Under the pieces are notes generated by a model that had not been told where the DNA came from, did not search any database, and saw only the letters and a list, made by a program, of their open reading frames with translations. Position numbers and translations under genes: made by a program. A stretch of DNA of 5,723 nt. It comes from Pseudomonadota bacterium (lineage in GTDB: Bacteria > Pseudomonadota > Gammaproteobacteria > Burkholderiales > Casimicrobiaceae). Of the stretch, positions 1 through 5,723 are shown piece after piece; the first letter of the stretch is position 1, and each line of letters opens with the position of its first letter. The DNA lies in contig JAKPSO010000495.1 of NCBI GenBank assembly GCA_029571495.1, positions 1-5,723 on the forward strand, read 5' to 3'.

Positions 1-1
1 G

Positions 2-1129
2 GAAGCGCGCCAAAAACGCATGACGGAAGTGCAAGCCGATTGGCAAAAGCTCCACGATCAAGTGCTTGCGGCGGGCGGCTTGCGCATCGTCGGCACAGAG
101 CGTCACGAATCACGCCGCATTGACAACCAGCTTCGTGGTCGCGCTGGCCGTCAAGGCGACGCCGGATCGAGCCGCTTCTACTTATCGGCTGAAGATCCGC
201 TGATTCGCATTTTCGGCGGCGACCGCATGAAAAACATCATGACGCGTCTTCGCATCCCCGAGGGCGAGCCCATCGAAGCGGGCATCATGACGCGCCAGAT
301 CGAAAAGGCGCAGCTCAAAGTCGAATCACGCAACTTTGACATTCGTAAGCAACTGCTCGAGTACGACGACGTTGCCAACGATCAGCGCAAAGCAATTTAC
401 GAGCAGCGCAATCATTTGCTTGAGCATGCGAACGTCAGCGACACCGTGCGTGCGATGATCGAAGGCTGGGTTGAAGATACCGTCAATCTTTACGTGCCGA
501 TTGAAAGCGTTGAAGAGCAATGGGACCTGCCGGGGCTCGAAGCCGCACTGCATGACGTTCACGTGCACGCCCATGTGAGCGAATGGCTCAAGGCGGATTC
601 CGGCCTCGACGACAAAGACATTCGCGAGCGCTGCAAGAAGGAAGCGCTTGACGCCTACAACACGAAGCGCGACGTCGCGGGCGACGCGGTATTTAGCCAG
701 TTCGAACGCAATATTTTGTTGCAGATGATGGACACGCAGTGGCGTGAGCATCTCTCCAATCTTGATCTGCTGCGCCAAGGTATTCACCTGCGTGGCTACG
801 CGCAAAAGAATCCGAAGCAAGAATACAAACGCGAGTCGTTTGAGATGTTCGGCGGCATGCTTGACCGTTTCCGCGGTGACGTCGTTCGCGTGCTGCTGAC
901 CGTGCAGGTACGCTCCGAGGCAGACGCCCAGGCCGTAGAGCCCACGCCCGTGGCGCAGAGCGCTGCGTATCAACACGCCGGCGTGGACGGACTGACGGGC
1001 GAGCCGTCGCAAGCGAGCGACCCAGCAGCCGGTACCGTGCGCAACCAAGGACCGAAACTCGGCCGCAACGATCCGTGTTGGTGTGGATCGGGCAAGAAGT
1101 ACAAGCACTGCCACGGACAGCTTGATTAA
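2..1129 (+). CDS. secA: SecA, preprotein translocase ATPase (3' part, cut by window edge)
   Basis: SecA is the cytoplasmic motor ATPase that binds SecYEG and pushes unfolded preproteins through the inner membrane. The frame is open from base 2 with no stop, so the ATG at 20 is internal and the gene starts left of the window; 375 C-terminal residues are visible, of about 900 in the family. Counting from that ATG, residues 26-47 carry the end of nucleotide-binding domain 2, with TERHESRR and the helicase motif VI-like QLRGRAGRQGD. LLEYDDVANDQR follows. The helical scaffold and two-helix finger include LRQGIHLRGYAQKNPKQ, with the finger tyrosine present. A variable linker of about 50 residues leads to the C-terminal zinc site C353-x-C355-x8-C364-H365, used for SecB and lipid binding. 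All expected C-terminal parts are intact. A terminator follows the stop codon. Identification is certain; only the 5' end is missing. Confidence 0.97.
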   Translation, partial: EARQKRMTEVQADWQKLHDQVLAAGGLRIVGTERHESRRIDNQLRGRAGRQGDAGSSRFYLSAEDPLIRIFGGDRMKNIMTRLRIPEGEPIEAGIMTRQIEKAQLKVESRNFDIRKQLLEYDDVANDQRKAIYEQRNHLLEHANVSDTVRAMIEGWVEDTVNLYVPIESVEEQWDLPGLEAALHDVHVHAHVSEWLKADSGLDDKDIRERCKKEALDAYNTKRDVAGDAVFSQFERNILLQMMDTQWREHLSNLDLLRQGIHLRGYAQKNPKQEYKRESFEMFGGMLDRFRGDVVRVLLTVQVRSEADAQAVEPTPVAQSAAYQHAGVDGLTGEPSQASDPAAGTVRNQGPKLGRNDPCWCGSGKKYKHCHGQLD

Positions 1130-1147
1130 CGTCTAAGCTATTCCAGC

Positions 1148-1179
1148 AAGGCCCGCGTAGCATTTACGGCGGGCCTTTT
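1148..1179 (+). terminator. Rho-independent terminator after secA
   Basis: A perfect 9-bp GC-rich stem pairs AAGGCCCGC (1148-1156) with GCGGGCCTT (1169-1177). Its top can extend by GTA/TAC (1157-1159 with 1165-1167, base 1168 bulged), leaving a GCATT loop. A short T-rich run (1176-1179, then ACTTT) follows. It begins 18 bases after the secA stop and ends about 30 bases before the argJ start, so it should separate secA from the argJ unit or at least reduce read-through. The T-run is short, so termination may be incomplete. Confidence 0.8.
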
Positions 1180-1207
1180 ACTTTCAATCTTTGCAACCGA
1201 AATCGCC

Positions 1208-2446
1208 ATGACCGTTTCTTACGCTCCTCTCGATCCCGCCAAGGCGCACGCCGTCGCAGGCGTTCGTTTCGCCGCCGTGCAGGCGCACGTACGCAAACCC
1301 AATCGCTACGACATGCTGGTCGCCGAATTTGCGGAAGGAACGGCCGTTGGCGGCGTGTTCACGCAGAGCCGTTTTGCTGCGGCCCCTGTGCAGGTTTGCC
1401 GCACGCATCTTGCACGCACGACGGCGATTCGCGCGCTGGTTGTGAACACAGGCATTGCTAACGCCGCGACCGGCGAATTGGGTTTGTCCAACGCTCAGGC
1501 GAGCTGCCTTACCGTCGCCAATGCGCTCGGGGTGAAGGACGTGCAAGTATTGCCGTTCTCTACGGGCGTGATTCTTGAGCACTTACCGATGGATCGCATC
1601 AATGCGGGCATCAACGCCGCCGCGGCGGAAATCAAAGCAGGGCAACTCGCACCTTGGGACCGCGTTGCGCAGACGATCATGACCACGGACACGGTGTACA
1701 AGCTCGCCAGTGCACAGGCCGTCGTCGGTGACAAGACGGTGAACGTGACGGGCATCGCAAAAGGGGCCGGCATGATTCAACCAAACATGGCGACCATGCT
1801 CTCGTTTGTATTCACCGACGCGGCGATTGCACCAGAACTCATCCAGCCACTCGCGAAACGCACCGCAGACGCGAGTTTCAATCGCGTCACGGTGGACGGA
1901 GACACTTCAACCAACGACAGTTACATCATCGCGGCGACCGGCAAAGCGGGCAACGCGACGATCACGTCGCTTGAAAGCGCCGACGGTGCGGCGCTTGCTG
2001 CTGCGCTCGAAAAGGTGAGTCTTGAGCTCGCGCAAGCGATCGTGCGCGACGGTGAAGGTGCGACGAAATTCATGACCATCGCAGTGAAGTCCGGCAAAGA
2101 CGTTGCCGAGTGCGACCGCATCGCACGCGCCGTCGCCCATTCACCGCTGGTGAAAACCGCATTCTTCGCAAGCGACCCTAATCTTGGGCGCATTCTCGCG
2201 GCCGTGGGTTATGGCGCGCCCGCGGACCTCGATCCCGCAAAAGTCACCGTGCATCTTAACGAAGTGCTCGTGGCAGAAAAGGGCGGACGCGCCGCGACTT
2301 ATCGGGAAGAAGACGGTGCGCGCACCATGAAAAACGCCGACATCACCGTCAGCATCGACCTTGGCCGTGGCAGCGCCGCGCAGACGATTTACACCTGTGA
2401 CTTTTCGTATGACTACGTGAAGATCAACGCGGAATATCGTAGCTAG
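1208..2446 (+). CDS. argJ: ArgJ, glutamate N-acetyltransferase / ornithine acetyltransferase
   Basis: ArgJ moves the acetyl group from N-acetylornithine to glutamate (acetyl recycling in arginine synthesis). Bifunctional forms can also use acetyl-CoA; which type this is cannot be read from the sequence. It is made as a precursor that cleaves itself into alpha and beta chains before a conserved threonine. That site is clear: KGAGMIQPNMAT, cleaving between A195 and T196 (ACC codon at 1793-1795), with T196 becoming the nucleophile. The oxyanion-hole motif STG lies at 118-120, TTDT at 159-162, and the C-terminus YVKINAEYRS has the conserved Asn and Ser of the active site. The length of 412 residues is normal (about 400-410). 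ATG 1208 is the only nearby in-frame start and leaves the usual short N-terminus before VAGVRF. No clear Shine-Dalgarno is seen. The gene follows the secA terminator and ends 11 bases before the next gene. Very sure. Confidence 0.97.
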   Translation: MTVSYAPLDPAKAHAVAGVRFAAVQAHVRKPNRYDMLVAEFAEGTAVGGVFTQSRFAAAPVQVCRTHLARTTAIRALVVNTGIANAATGELGLSNAQASCLTVANALGVKDVQVLPFSTGVILEHLPMDRINAGINAAAAEIKAGQLAPWDRVAQTIMTTDTVYKLASAQAVVGDKTVNVTGIAKGAGMIQPNMATMLSFVFTDAAIAPELIQPLAKRTADASFNRVTVDGDTSTNDSYIIAATGKAGNATITSLESADGAALAAALEKVSLELAQAIVRDGEGATKFMTIAVKSGKDVAECDRIARAVAHSPLVKTAFFASDPNLGRILAAVGYGAPADLDPAKVTVHLNEVLVAEKGGRAATYREEDGARTMKNADITVSIDLGRGSAAQTIYTCDFSYDYVKINAEYRS

Positions 2447-2457
2447 CCGCATCGCGT

Positions 2458-3342
2458 ATGAGCCAATCTAGCCACGATTTTCTCGCGACCTTGTCGCGCA
2501 TCGCCGACGCGTTGGAGCGCATCGCGCCACCCTCGCGTGAGAAGCCCGACTTCACGCGCCACGTCGCGGCGCGCTGGCGCGTGTCGGGCACGTTGAAATA
2601 CCTTGAAGCGGTGCAGCACGTTCACCACATGAACGCCGATTCCCTTGTCGGTGTCGAGGAACAACACGCGCAGATTGATCGCAACACCAAACAATTTGTG
2701 AATCGCAAACCCTCGAACAATGTGTTGCTCACAGGTTCGCGCGGCACGGGCAAGAGCTCGCTGGTGAAAGCGATGTTGTCGCGCTACGCCAAACGCGGCT
2801 TGCGCTTGATTGAGGTTGAAAAAGATCACCTCAACGACATGCCCGACATCGTTGACTTGATCGCGGCTGAGCCGTACCAGTTCATCCTCTTTTGCGACGA
2901 CCTATCGTTTGATGCTGGAGATGGCAGCTACAAGGCGTTGAAGGCGATTCTCGATGGTTCGATCGCCGCCGCGACGCCGAATGTCCTGCTCTACGCCACG
3001 TCGAATCGCCGCCATCTGTTGCCCGAATACTTCCACGAAAACGAAGAAACAAAATACGTCGGCGAAGAAGTGCATTTCGGCGAGAGCATCGAAGAAAAGG
3101 TATCGCTCTCCGAGCGCTTCGGATTGTGGATTTCCTTCTATCCGTTCTCGCAGGAAGACTATCTTGCCGCCGTGCACTCGTGGGTACGAGAGCTACGCGC
3201 TGTTGTCCCGACCGATGCGAAGCGACGCGAATCGTTTGAGCGCGACGCCCTCAATTGGGCGCTGCAGCGTGGATCGCGTTCGGGACGCGTAGCGTTCCAG
3301 TTCGCGCGCGATTTCGCGGGGCGAACGTCCGCGAAGAAGTGA
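2458..3342 (+). CDS. DUF815-family AAA+ type ATPase of unknown function
   Basis: The protein is a 294-residue P-loop ATPase matching the DUF815 family as I know it, which is widespread in proteobacteria and functionally uncharacterised. After a variable N-terminus come SLVGVEEQHAQIDRNTKQF (62-80), a Walker A motif GSRGTGKSS (93-101; K99 should bind the phosphates), a Walker B motif FILFCDDLSFD (142-152; D147/D148), a sensor-1-like YATSNRRHLLPE (N183), SERFGLW (218-224, a candidate arginine-finger region) and a C-terminal GSRSGRVAFQFARDF (272-286) that may act as sensor 2. I see no signal peptide or membrane segment, so it is probably cytoplasmic. ATG 2458 lies 11 bases after the argJ stop without a Shine-Dalgarno, and mutT follows 10 bases after its stop, so co-transcription is likely. 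The ATPase fold is well supported; substrate and role are not known. Annotations as chaperone-like or DnaA/RuvB-like ATPase would be fold-level only. Confidence 0.9.
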   Translation: MSQSSHDFLATLSRIADALERIAPPSREKPDFTRHVAARWRVSGTLKYLEAVQHVHHMNADSLVGVEEQHAQIDRNTKQFVNRKPSNNVLLTGSRGTGKSSLVKAMLSRYAKRGLRLIEVEKDHLNDMPDIVDLIAAEPYQFILFCDDLSFDAGDGSYKALKAILDGSIAAATPNVLLYATSNRRHLLPEYFHENEETKYVGEEVHFGESIEEKVSLSERFGLWISFYPFSQEDYLAAVHSWVRELRAVVPTDAKRRESFERDALNWALQRGSRSGRVAFQFARDFAGRTSAKK

Positions 3343-3352
3343 GCGCCGAGCG

Positions 3353-3832
3353 GTGAGTCGTGAGCCGTACCTGACACCGCGTTTTGACCCAGCCGATTCT
3401 CGTCCGTTGACGCGCGTCGCCGTCGCGATCATCGAACGTGTGGTTGACGGCGAATATCAGGTGCTGTTCGCGCAACGCCCGACGGGTAAGGCGTACGCGG
3501 GTTACTGGGAGTTTCCGGGCGGCAAGATCGAATTAGGCGAATCCGTCGTCGCGGCGCTAATCCGCGAGATCGACGAAGAACTCGGCGTTCATGTACGCAG
3601 CGCGGAGCTTTGGCGCACCGAGCGATTCAGCTACGAGCACGCTCATGTGGAGTTGAATTTTTGCCGGACACGCGACTGGAGCGGCGAACCGCACGGACGA
3701 GAGGGGCAGGCCTTCACGTGGAGCCGCGCCGATGTGATCACGCTCGTTCCGCTGCTTCCCGCTCTATTGTCGCCTGAAAGCGGTGTCTTGGCGGGTCTGG
3801 TCGTGCCGGACAGGCGCATTTGCGCAGGCTAG
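3353..3832 (+). CDS. mutT: MutT-like Nudix hydrolase (probable 8-oxo-dGTP diphosphatase)
   Basis: MutT hydrolyses 8-oxo-dGTP to the monophosphate and so keeps oxidised guanine out of DNA. The 159-residue protein has a complete Nudix box, G57-x5-E63-x7-R71-E72-I73-x-E75-E76-x-G78-V79, which provides the Mg-binding glutamates. It sits in WEFPGGKIELGES, very close to E. coli MutT (LEFPGGKIEMGE). Downstream WSGEPHGREGQAFTW matches the MutT-specific WxGEPxGxEGQ segment, which favours MutT over other Nudix types. The start is GTG 3353; no ATG, GTG or TTG lies shortly upstream in frame, and later starts would remove the first strand RVAVAII. A Shine-Dalgarno is not evident; GAG at 3348-3350 is too close. 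It is longer than E. coli MutT (129), and after LLPA its last 20 or so residues look unlike the usual short helix of relatives. Last gene of the plus-strand unit. Confidence 0.9.
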   Translation: MSREPYLTPRFDPADSRPLTRVAVAIIERVVDGEYQVLFAQRPTGKAYAGYWEFPGGKIELGESVVAALIREIDEELGVHVRSAELWRTERFSYEHAHVELNFCRTRDWSGEPHGREGQAFTWSRADVITLVPLLPALLSPESGVLAGLVVPDRRICAG

Positions 3833-3861
3833 ACACTTGCGATACAACTTTGTAGTGCTAT

Positions 3862-3881
3862 CGGCCGTTTAGCGGTCGTTT
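3862..3881 (+). terminator. Weak candidate terminator after mutT
   Basis: CGGCCG (3862-3867) can pair with CGGTCG (3873-3878) through one G-U wobble around a TTTAG loop, followed by only TTT (3879-3881). It begins 30 bases after the mutT stop. The position is right, but the short stem and short T-run make it a weak signal. On the opposite strand the wobble becomes an A-C mismatch, so it favours the plus-strand transcript. Confidence 0.35.
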
Positions 3882-3912
3882 CAAGAGGAATTTCGCGGTT
3901 CTCGACTGTTAG

Positions 3913-3966
3913 AAAAAACAGCTGAAAATGACGGTGCATCGGCCGCTAGCGATGAAAAGCTGTCAT
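3913..3966 (-). terminator. Candidate compound terminator after yacG
   Basis: Read on the minus strand, about 30 bases after the yacG stop, ATGAC (3966-3962) can pair with GTCAT (3932-3928) around an inner CATCG/CGATG hairpin. Alternatively ACAGCT (3963-3958) can pair with AGCTGT (3923-3918), which runs directly into a T6 tract (3918-3913). The two outer pairings compete. The T6 tract and the position at the end of the coaE-zapD-yacG unit support termination, but each stem is only 5-6 bp. Confidence 0.45.
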
Positions 3967-3995
3967 AGCTGCCAACAAAGCACACGCGGCGGCGA

Positions 3996-4190
3996 CTATT
4001 GCTGGCGGAAAGCGTCGAGCGCCGGGTCGCTCTCGCCGTCGGGCGGCGTTGCATTTGCGATGCGGTATTCCTCATTGGCCCAAGCGCCGAGATCCATGAG
4101 TTTGCAACGCTCGGAGCAGAATGGTCGGAACTTGCTTTCGGGGCCCCAAACAACGGGCTTCTGGCAACGAGGACAGGCGACGGATTTCAT
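3996..4190 (-). CDS. yacG: YacG, zinc-binding DNA gyrase inhibitor
   Basis: YacG is a small cytoplasmic zinc protein that binds GyrB and blocks gyrase from binding DNA. From ATG 4190 the product has 64 residues, like E. coli YacG (65). The zinc site is complete: C6-x2-C9 (ACPRCQ) and C25-x3-C29 (PFCSERC), followed by the family signature KLMDLGAWANEEYRI. The C-terminal tail is acidic and polar (DGESDPALDAFRQQ), as is typical. An in-frame ATG at 4217 would add nine residues (MRTNALLNP). I prefer 4190 because family members usually start only a few residues before the first Cys, but neither start has a good Shine-Dalgarno, so the longer form stays possible. It lies 45 bases (18 with the longer start) after the zapD stop on the same strand, which suggests one transcript, and it overlaps no plus-strand gene. 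Confidence 0.92.
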   Translation of the reverse strand: MKSVACPRCQKPVVWGPESKFRPFCSERCKLMDLGAWANEEYRIANATPPDGESDPALDAFRQQ

Positions 4191-4235
4191 AGGATTAAGC
4201 AGTGCGTTCGTTCGCATCGCGAACTTGCACGAAGG

Positions 4236-5051
4236 TCACAGGCTACACAACGACAGGCGAAACGGAATGTTACGTGTTGTGACGGTGGCGCGGCCACTGG
4301 TTTGGAATTGTCCGTGATGATCAAGAAACCGCACGTTAACGGTGTACTTGTTGGCGCTGACTTCGGGCACAACAGCGTGTCCAGTTTCCACGTCGATACG
4401 AGCCAAAAGCGGTGGCCGTGCGCTGGCTAGCGCACGCTGAAAATTCCCGCGATGCGCGGTCTCGGCGGTGATTTGGCTCGATTCACGAAGCAGCCGCAGC
4501 ACGAGAATCACTGCCTCCTCGAGCGGTGTCAGTGGGTCCAACCACGCTTTGAGATCGGCGCGGCGCTCGAACTCAGTGCGCTGTAGCCAGCTATGAAGCA
4601 TCGGAAGTTCAAACGCGCAGGCTCCACCGGGGCTCGAAGCGCGTTGGCGCACGGCTTGCAGCCATTCACTTTCGCGCAAATGTTGGCCGATCTTTCCGAC
4701 CTGCGCATGGAGGTCATGAATTACGGCATCCATGTCGCTCAAAAACTCGGCGAGCGCCTCACGAGCCACGTCAGGGTTGTCCAGCTGAGTGCTCCACAGC
4801 GTGCGTTGGCGGTCAAGCTCTTGCAACAAGTCCGTCTTCAGGTCGCTGCGCCCAGCCGTGTCCACAATGTGAAAGAGTCCAAGCAGGGCACCTCTATGGT
4901 CAATAGCTTCCTTGCGCGCCGAAAATGTTCGGGTTTGATCGAACAACTCTTCAAGGCGCAGCCATGTCCGCGCGCGCTCTCCTAGCGGGCATTCGAATGT
5001 CAGCCATGTTGTGCTGAGAACGCTTGCGACGGGCGAATCAATCACGTGCAT
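4236..5051 (-). CDS. zapD: ZapD, FtsZ-ring associated cell division protein
   Basis: ZapD (formerly YacF, DUF1342) is a cytoplasmic dimer that binds the FtsZ C-terminal tail and bundles FtsZ filaments at the division site. Family blocks seen, in order: PLGERARTWLRLE (22-34), GRSDLKTDLLQELDRQR (67-83), IGQHLRESEWLQAVRQR (121-137), PGGACAFELP with HSWL (141-156), SANKYTVNVRF (232-242) and the C-terminal PFRLSLCSL (263-271). The length is 271, against 247 in E. coli and about 250 in Burkholderia. The excess is partly an N-terminal extension of about 14 residues. The start is firm: AGGAGGT (minus strand 5064-5058) lies 6 bases before ATG 5051. GTG 5045, which would give a 4-base GTGA overlap with the coaE stop, is worse spaced, and no other ATG, GTG or TTG lies before the conserved core. 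It overlaps coaE by 10 bases, suggesting translational coupling. Confidence 0.95.
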   Translation of the reverse strand: MHVIDSPVASVLSTTWLTFECPLGERARTWLRLEELFDQTRTFSARKEAIDHRGALLGLFHIVDTAGRSDLKTDLLQELDRQRTLWSTQLDNPDVAREALAEFLSDMDAVIHDLHAQVGKIGQHLRESEWLQAVRQRASSPGGACAFELPMLHSWLQRTEFERRADLKAWLDPLTPLEEAVILVLRLLRESSQITAETAHRGNFQRALASARPPLLARIDVETGHAVVPEVSANKYTVNVRFLDHHGQFQTSGRATVTTRNIPFRLSLCSL

Positions 5052-5686
5052 GCAGCGACCTCCTCAACGCGCTTCGCGTTAACCACGAAAACGGAGTGTA
5101 GACGCTCGACCTGATCGTGCAGCGCTGCTAAATCAGAACGATTGTCGATCACAAACTGTGCGTACCGCAGCCGTTCGTCACGCGGCATTTGCGCCGCGAT
5201 GATCTGGCGAACGGTCGCGGCCGGAACGTCGCGTGTGCTCGTAACGCGTTCAATCTGCGTCGATTCGTCCACATCTACGACGACGGCGCAGTCGATCCGT
5301 TCGCGTGAATTGTTCGATTCGAATAGCAGCGGCACCATGTGAATGATGTAGGGCGCTTGTCGAGCTTGCTCCGACGCCATGAGTGCCTCGGTCGTCATTC
5401 GCACCATCGGATGTACGATGGCCTCCAACCGCGTCCTTTCGGCCGGTGCGTGAAAGACGCGTTCGCGCAAGGCGGCCCGATCAAGCACGCCGTCTGTGAC
5501 AACGCCGTGAAACGCGGTGTTGATTGCGTCGAGCGCGGTGCCGTTGGGCGCTGTAAGCGCGTGCGATATCGCGTCCGCATCGATGACAAACGCACCAAGT
5601 TGTTCGAAGCGAGCCGCAGCGCTTGATTTCCCCGACCCGATGCCTCCCGTGAGGCCGACCACAAAATTGCGGTGAGTGGCGTTCAT
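5042..5686 (-). CDS. coaE: CoaE, dephospho-CoA kinase
   Basis: CoaE phosphorylates the 3'-hydroxyl of dephospho-CoA with ATP, the last step of coenzyme A synthesis, in the cytoplasm. The 214-residue product fits the family (about 200-210). The P-loop is GLTGGIGSGKS (11-21; K20 for ATP), followed by FVIDADAISHALTAPNGTA (33-51) with D36/D38, the substrate-site region of the family. LEAIVHP (87-93), VPLLFE (118-123) and VVVDVDESTQIERV (135-148) follow, the last leading into the lid region, then AAQMP (164-168) and VIDN (179-182), as in other CoaE proteins. ATG 5686 gives the usual few residues before the first strand; no obvious Shine-Dalgarno precedes it. Its 3' end overlaps zapD by 10 bases, and a possible upstream gene stops 6 bases before it, so it sits inside a tight minus-strand operon. 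Confidence 0.96.
   Translation of the reverse strand: MNATHRNFVVGLTGGIGSGKSSAAARFEQLGAFVIDADAISHALTAPNGTALDAINTAFHGVVTDGVLDRAALRERVFHAPAERTRLEAIVHPMVRMTTEALMASEQARQAPYIIHMVPLLFESNNSRERIDCAVVVDVDESTQIERVTSTRDVPAATVRQIIAAQMPRDERLRYAQFVIDNRSDLAALHDQVERLHSVFVVNAKRVEEVAACT
5058..5065 (-). promoter_or_regulatory. Strong Shine-Dalgarno for zapD inside coaE
   Basis: GAGGAGGT on the minus strand (5065-5058) is a near-perfect complement to the 3' end of 16S rRNA and is 6 bases from ATG 5051. It lies within the last codons of coaE (Glu-Glu-Val). It settles the zapD start and contrasts with the missing or weak sites of the other genes in the window. Confidence 0.8.
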
Positions 5687-5692
5687 CGGTCG

Positions 5693-5722
5693 CTACAACA
5701 GCTGCCGAATTTGCGGCGCAAA
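5693..5722 (-). CDS. Possible C-terminal tail of an upstream gene (cut by window edge)
   Basis: On the minus strand one frame reads FAPQIRQLL and stops with TAG at 5695-5693, 6 bases before the coaE start. Such tight spacing fits an operon partner. By the usual betaproteobacterial order the gene before coaE would be the prepilin peptidase pilD, but nine residues carry no recognisable signature, so that identity is inference only. The other frames are not excluded. Confidence 0.3.
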   Translation of the reverse strand, partial: FAPQIRQLL

Positions 5723-5723
5723 A

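Larger units (their letters stand above)
3833..3995. other. Convergent intergenic gap between mutT and yacG
   Basis: These 163 bases separate the stop codons of the two facing transcription units. I see no convincing coding frame, tRNA or promoter here; a TTGCGA at 3837-3842 has no matching -10 at a sensible distance. The content is best explained as hairpins serving termination for both strands, listed separately. A plus-strand reading frame beginning at 3928 runs on into yacG and zapD antisense and is a shadow. Confidence 0.6.

Noticed and set aside
326..1114. A 262-codon open frame on the minus strand opposite secA
   Set aside because: It lies entirely antisense to unmistakable SecA sequence, its translation is rich in Arg, Ala, Val and Leu with no recognisable motif, and such frames are expected opposite GC-rich coding DNA.
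1806..2193. Open frames in other frames and on the opposite strand within argJ
   Set aside because: They are shadows of argJ, whose motifs run without interruption through this stretch.
3837..3861. Promoter-like TTGCGA with a TGCTAT downstream, after mutT
   Set aside because: The spacing is only 13 bases and no plus-strand gene follows.
3928..4430. Plus-strand open frames across the yacG and zapD region (3928-4317 and 3999-4430)
   Set aside because: They run antisense through YacG, with its complete zinc site, and the ZapD C-terminus, and show no family motif.
4593..4985. A 130-codon plus-strand open frame
   Set aside because: It is antisense to the conserved middle of zapD and has no recognisable domain.
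1..5723. Search for a novel system, mobile element, CRISPR array or RNA gene
   Set aside because: Nearly all of the window is covered by seven recognisable genes, six of known housekeeping families, in a conserved order. I saw no spaced direct repeats, terminal inverted repeats, transposase or integrase motifs, or tRNA-like folds.

Overview
This window looks like an ordinary, conserved chromosomal neighbourhood of a betaproteobacterium, most likely of the order Burkholderiales. Two things point there. The gene order secA - argJ - DUF815 ATPase - mutT, facing yacG - zapD - coaE, is the one I know from Burkholderia and its relatives. The proteins also carry beta-type details, for example ArgJ reading FSTGVILEHLPMDRI and ending in YVKINAEYRS, and ZapD ending in PFRLSLCSL. 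The DNA is moderately GC-rich (judged by eye). I could not assign a genus.

Plus strand, about 1-3832: the 3' three-quarters or less of secA (preprotein translocase motor ATPase, cut by the left edge) is followed by a clear intrinsic terminator. Then come argJ (arginine biosynthesis), a DUF815-family AAA+ type ATPase of unknown function, and a mutT-type Nudix hydrolase. The last three are 11 and 10 bases apart and read as one transcription unit. Shine-Dalgarno sites are weak or absent in this unit, and mutT uses GTG.

Minus strand, about 5723-3996: a possible 9-residue tail of a further gene enters at the right edge. It is followed by coaE (last step of coenzyme A synthesis), zapD (FtsZ-ring bundling factor) and yacG (zinc-binding DNA gyrase inhibitor). 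coaE and zapD overlap by 10 bases, and zapD has a near-perfect Shine-Dalgarno inside coaE, so they are probably translationally coupled. In many betaproteobacteria this operon continues upstream into type IV pilus genes (pilD, pilC, pilB), but that lies outside the window.

The two operons converge on a 163-base gap (3833-3995). It holds a weak hairpin behind mutT and a compound hairpin with a T6 tract behind yacG, probably a back-to-back termination zone. I see no mobile element, tRNA, rRNA, CRISPR array or defence system, and no sign of horizontal transfer. I did not find a previously undescribed system here. The least understood component is the DUF815 ATPase.
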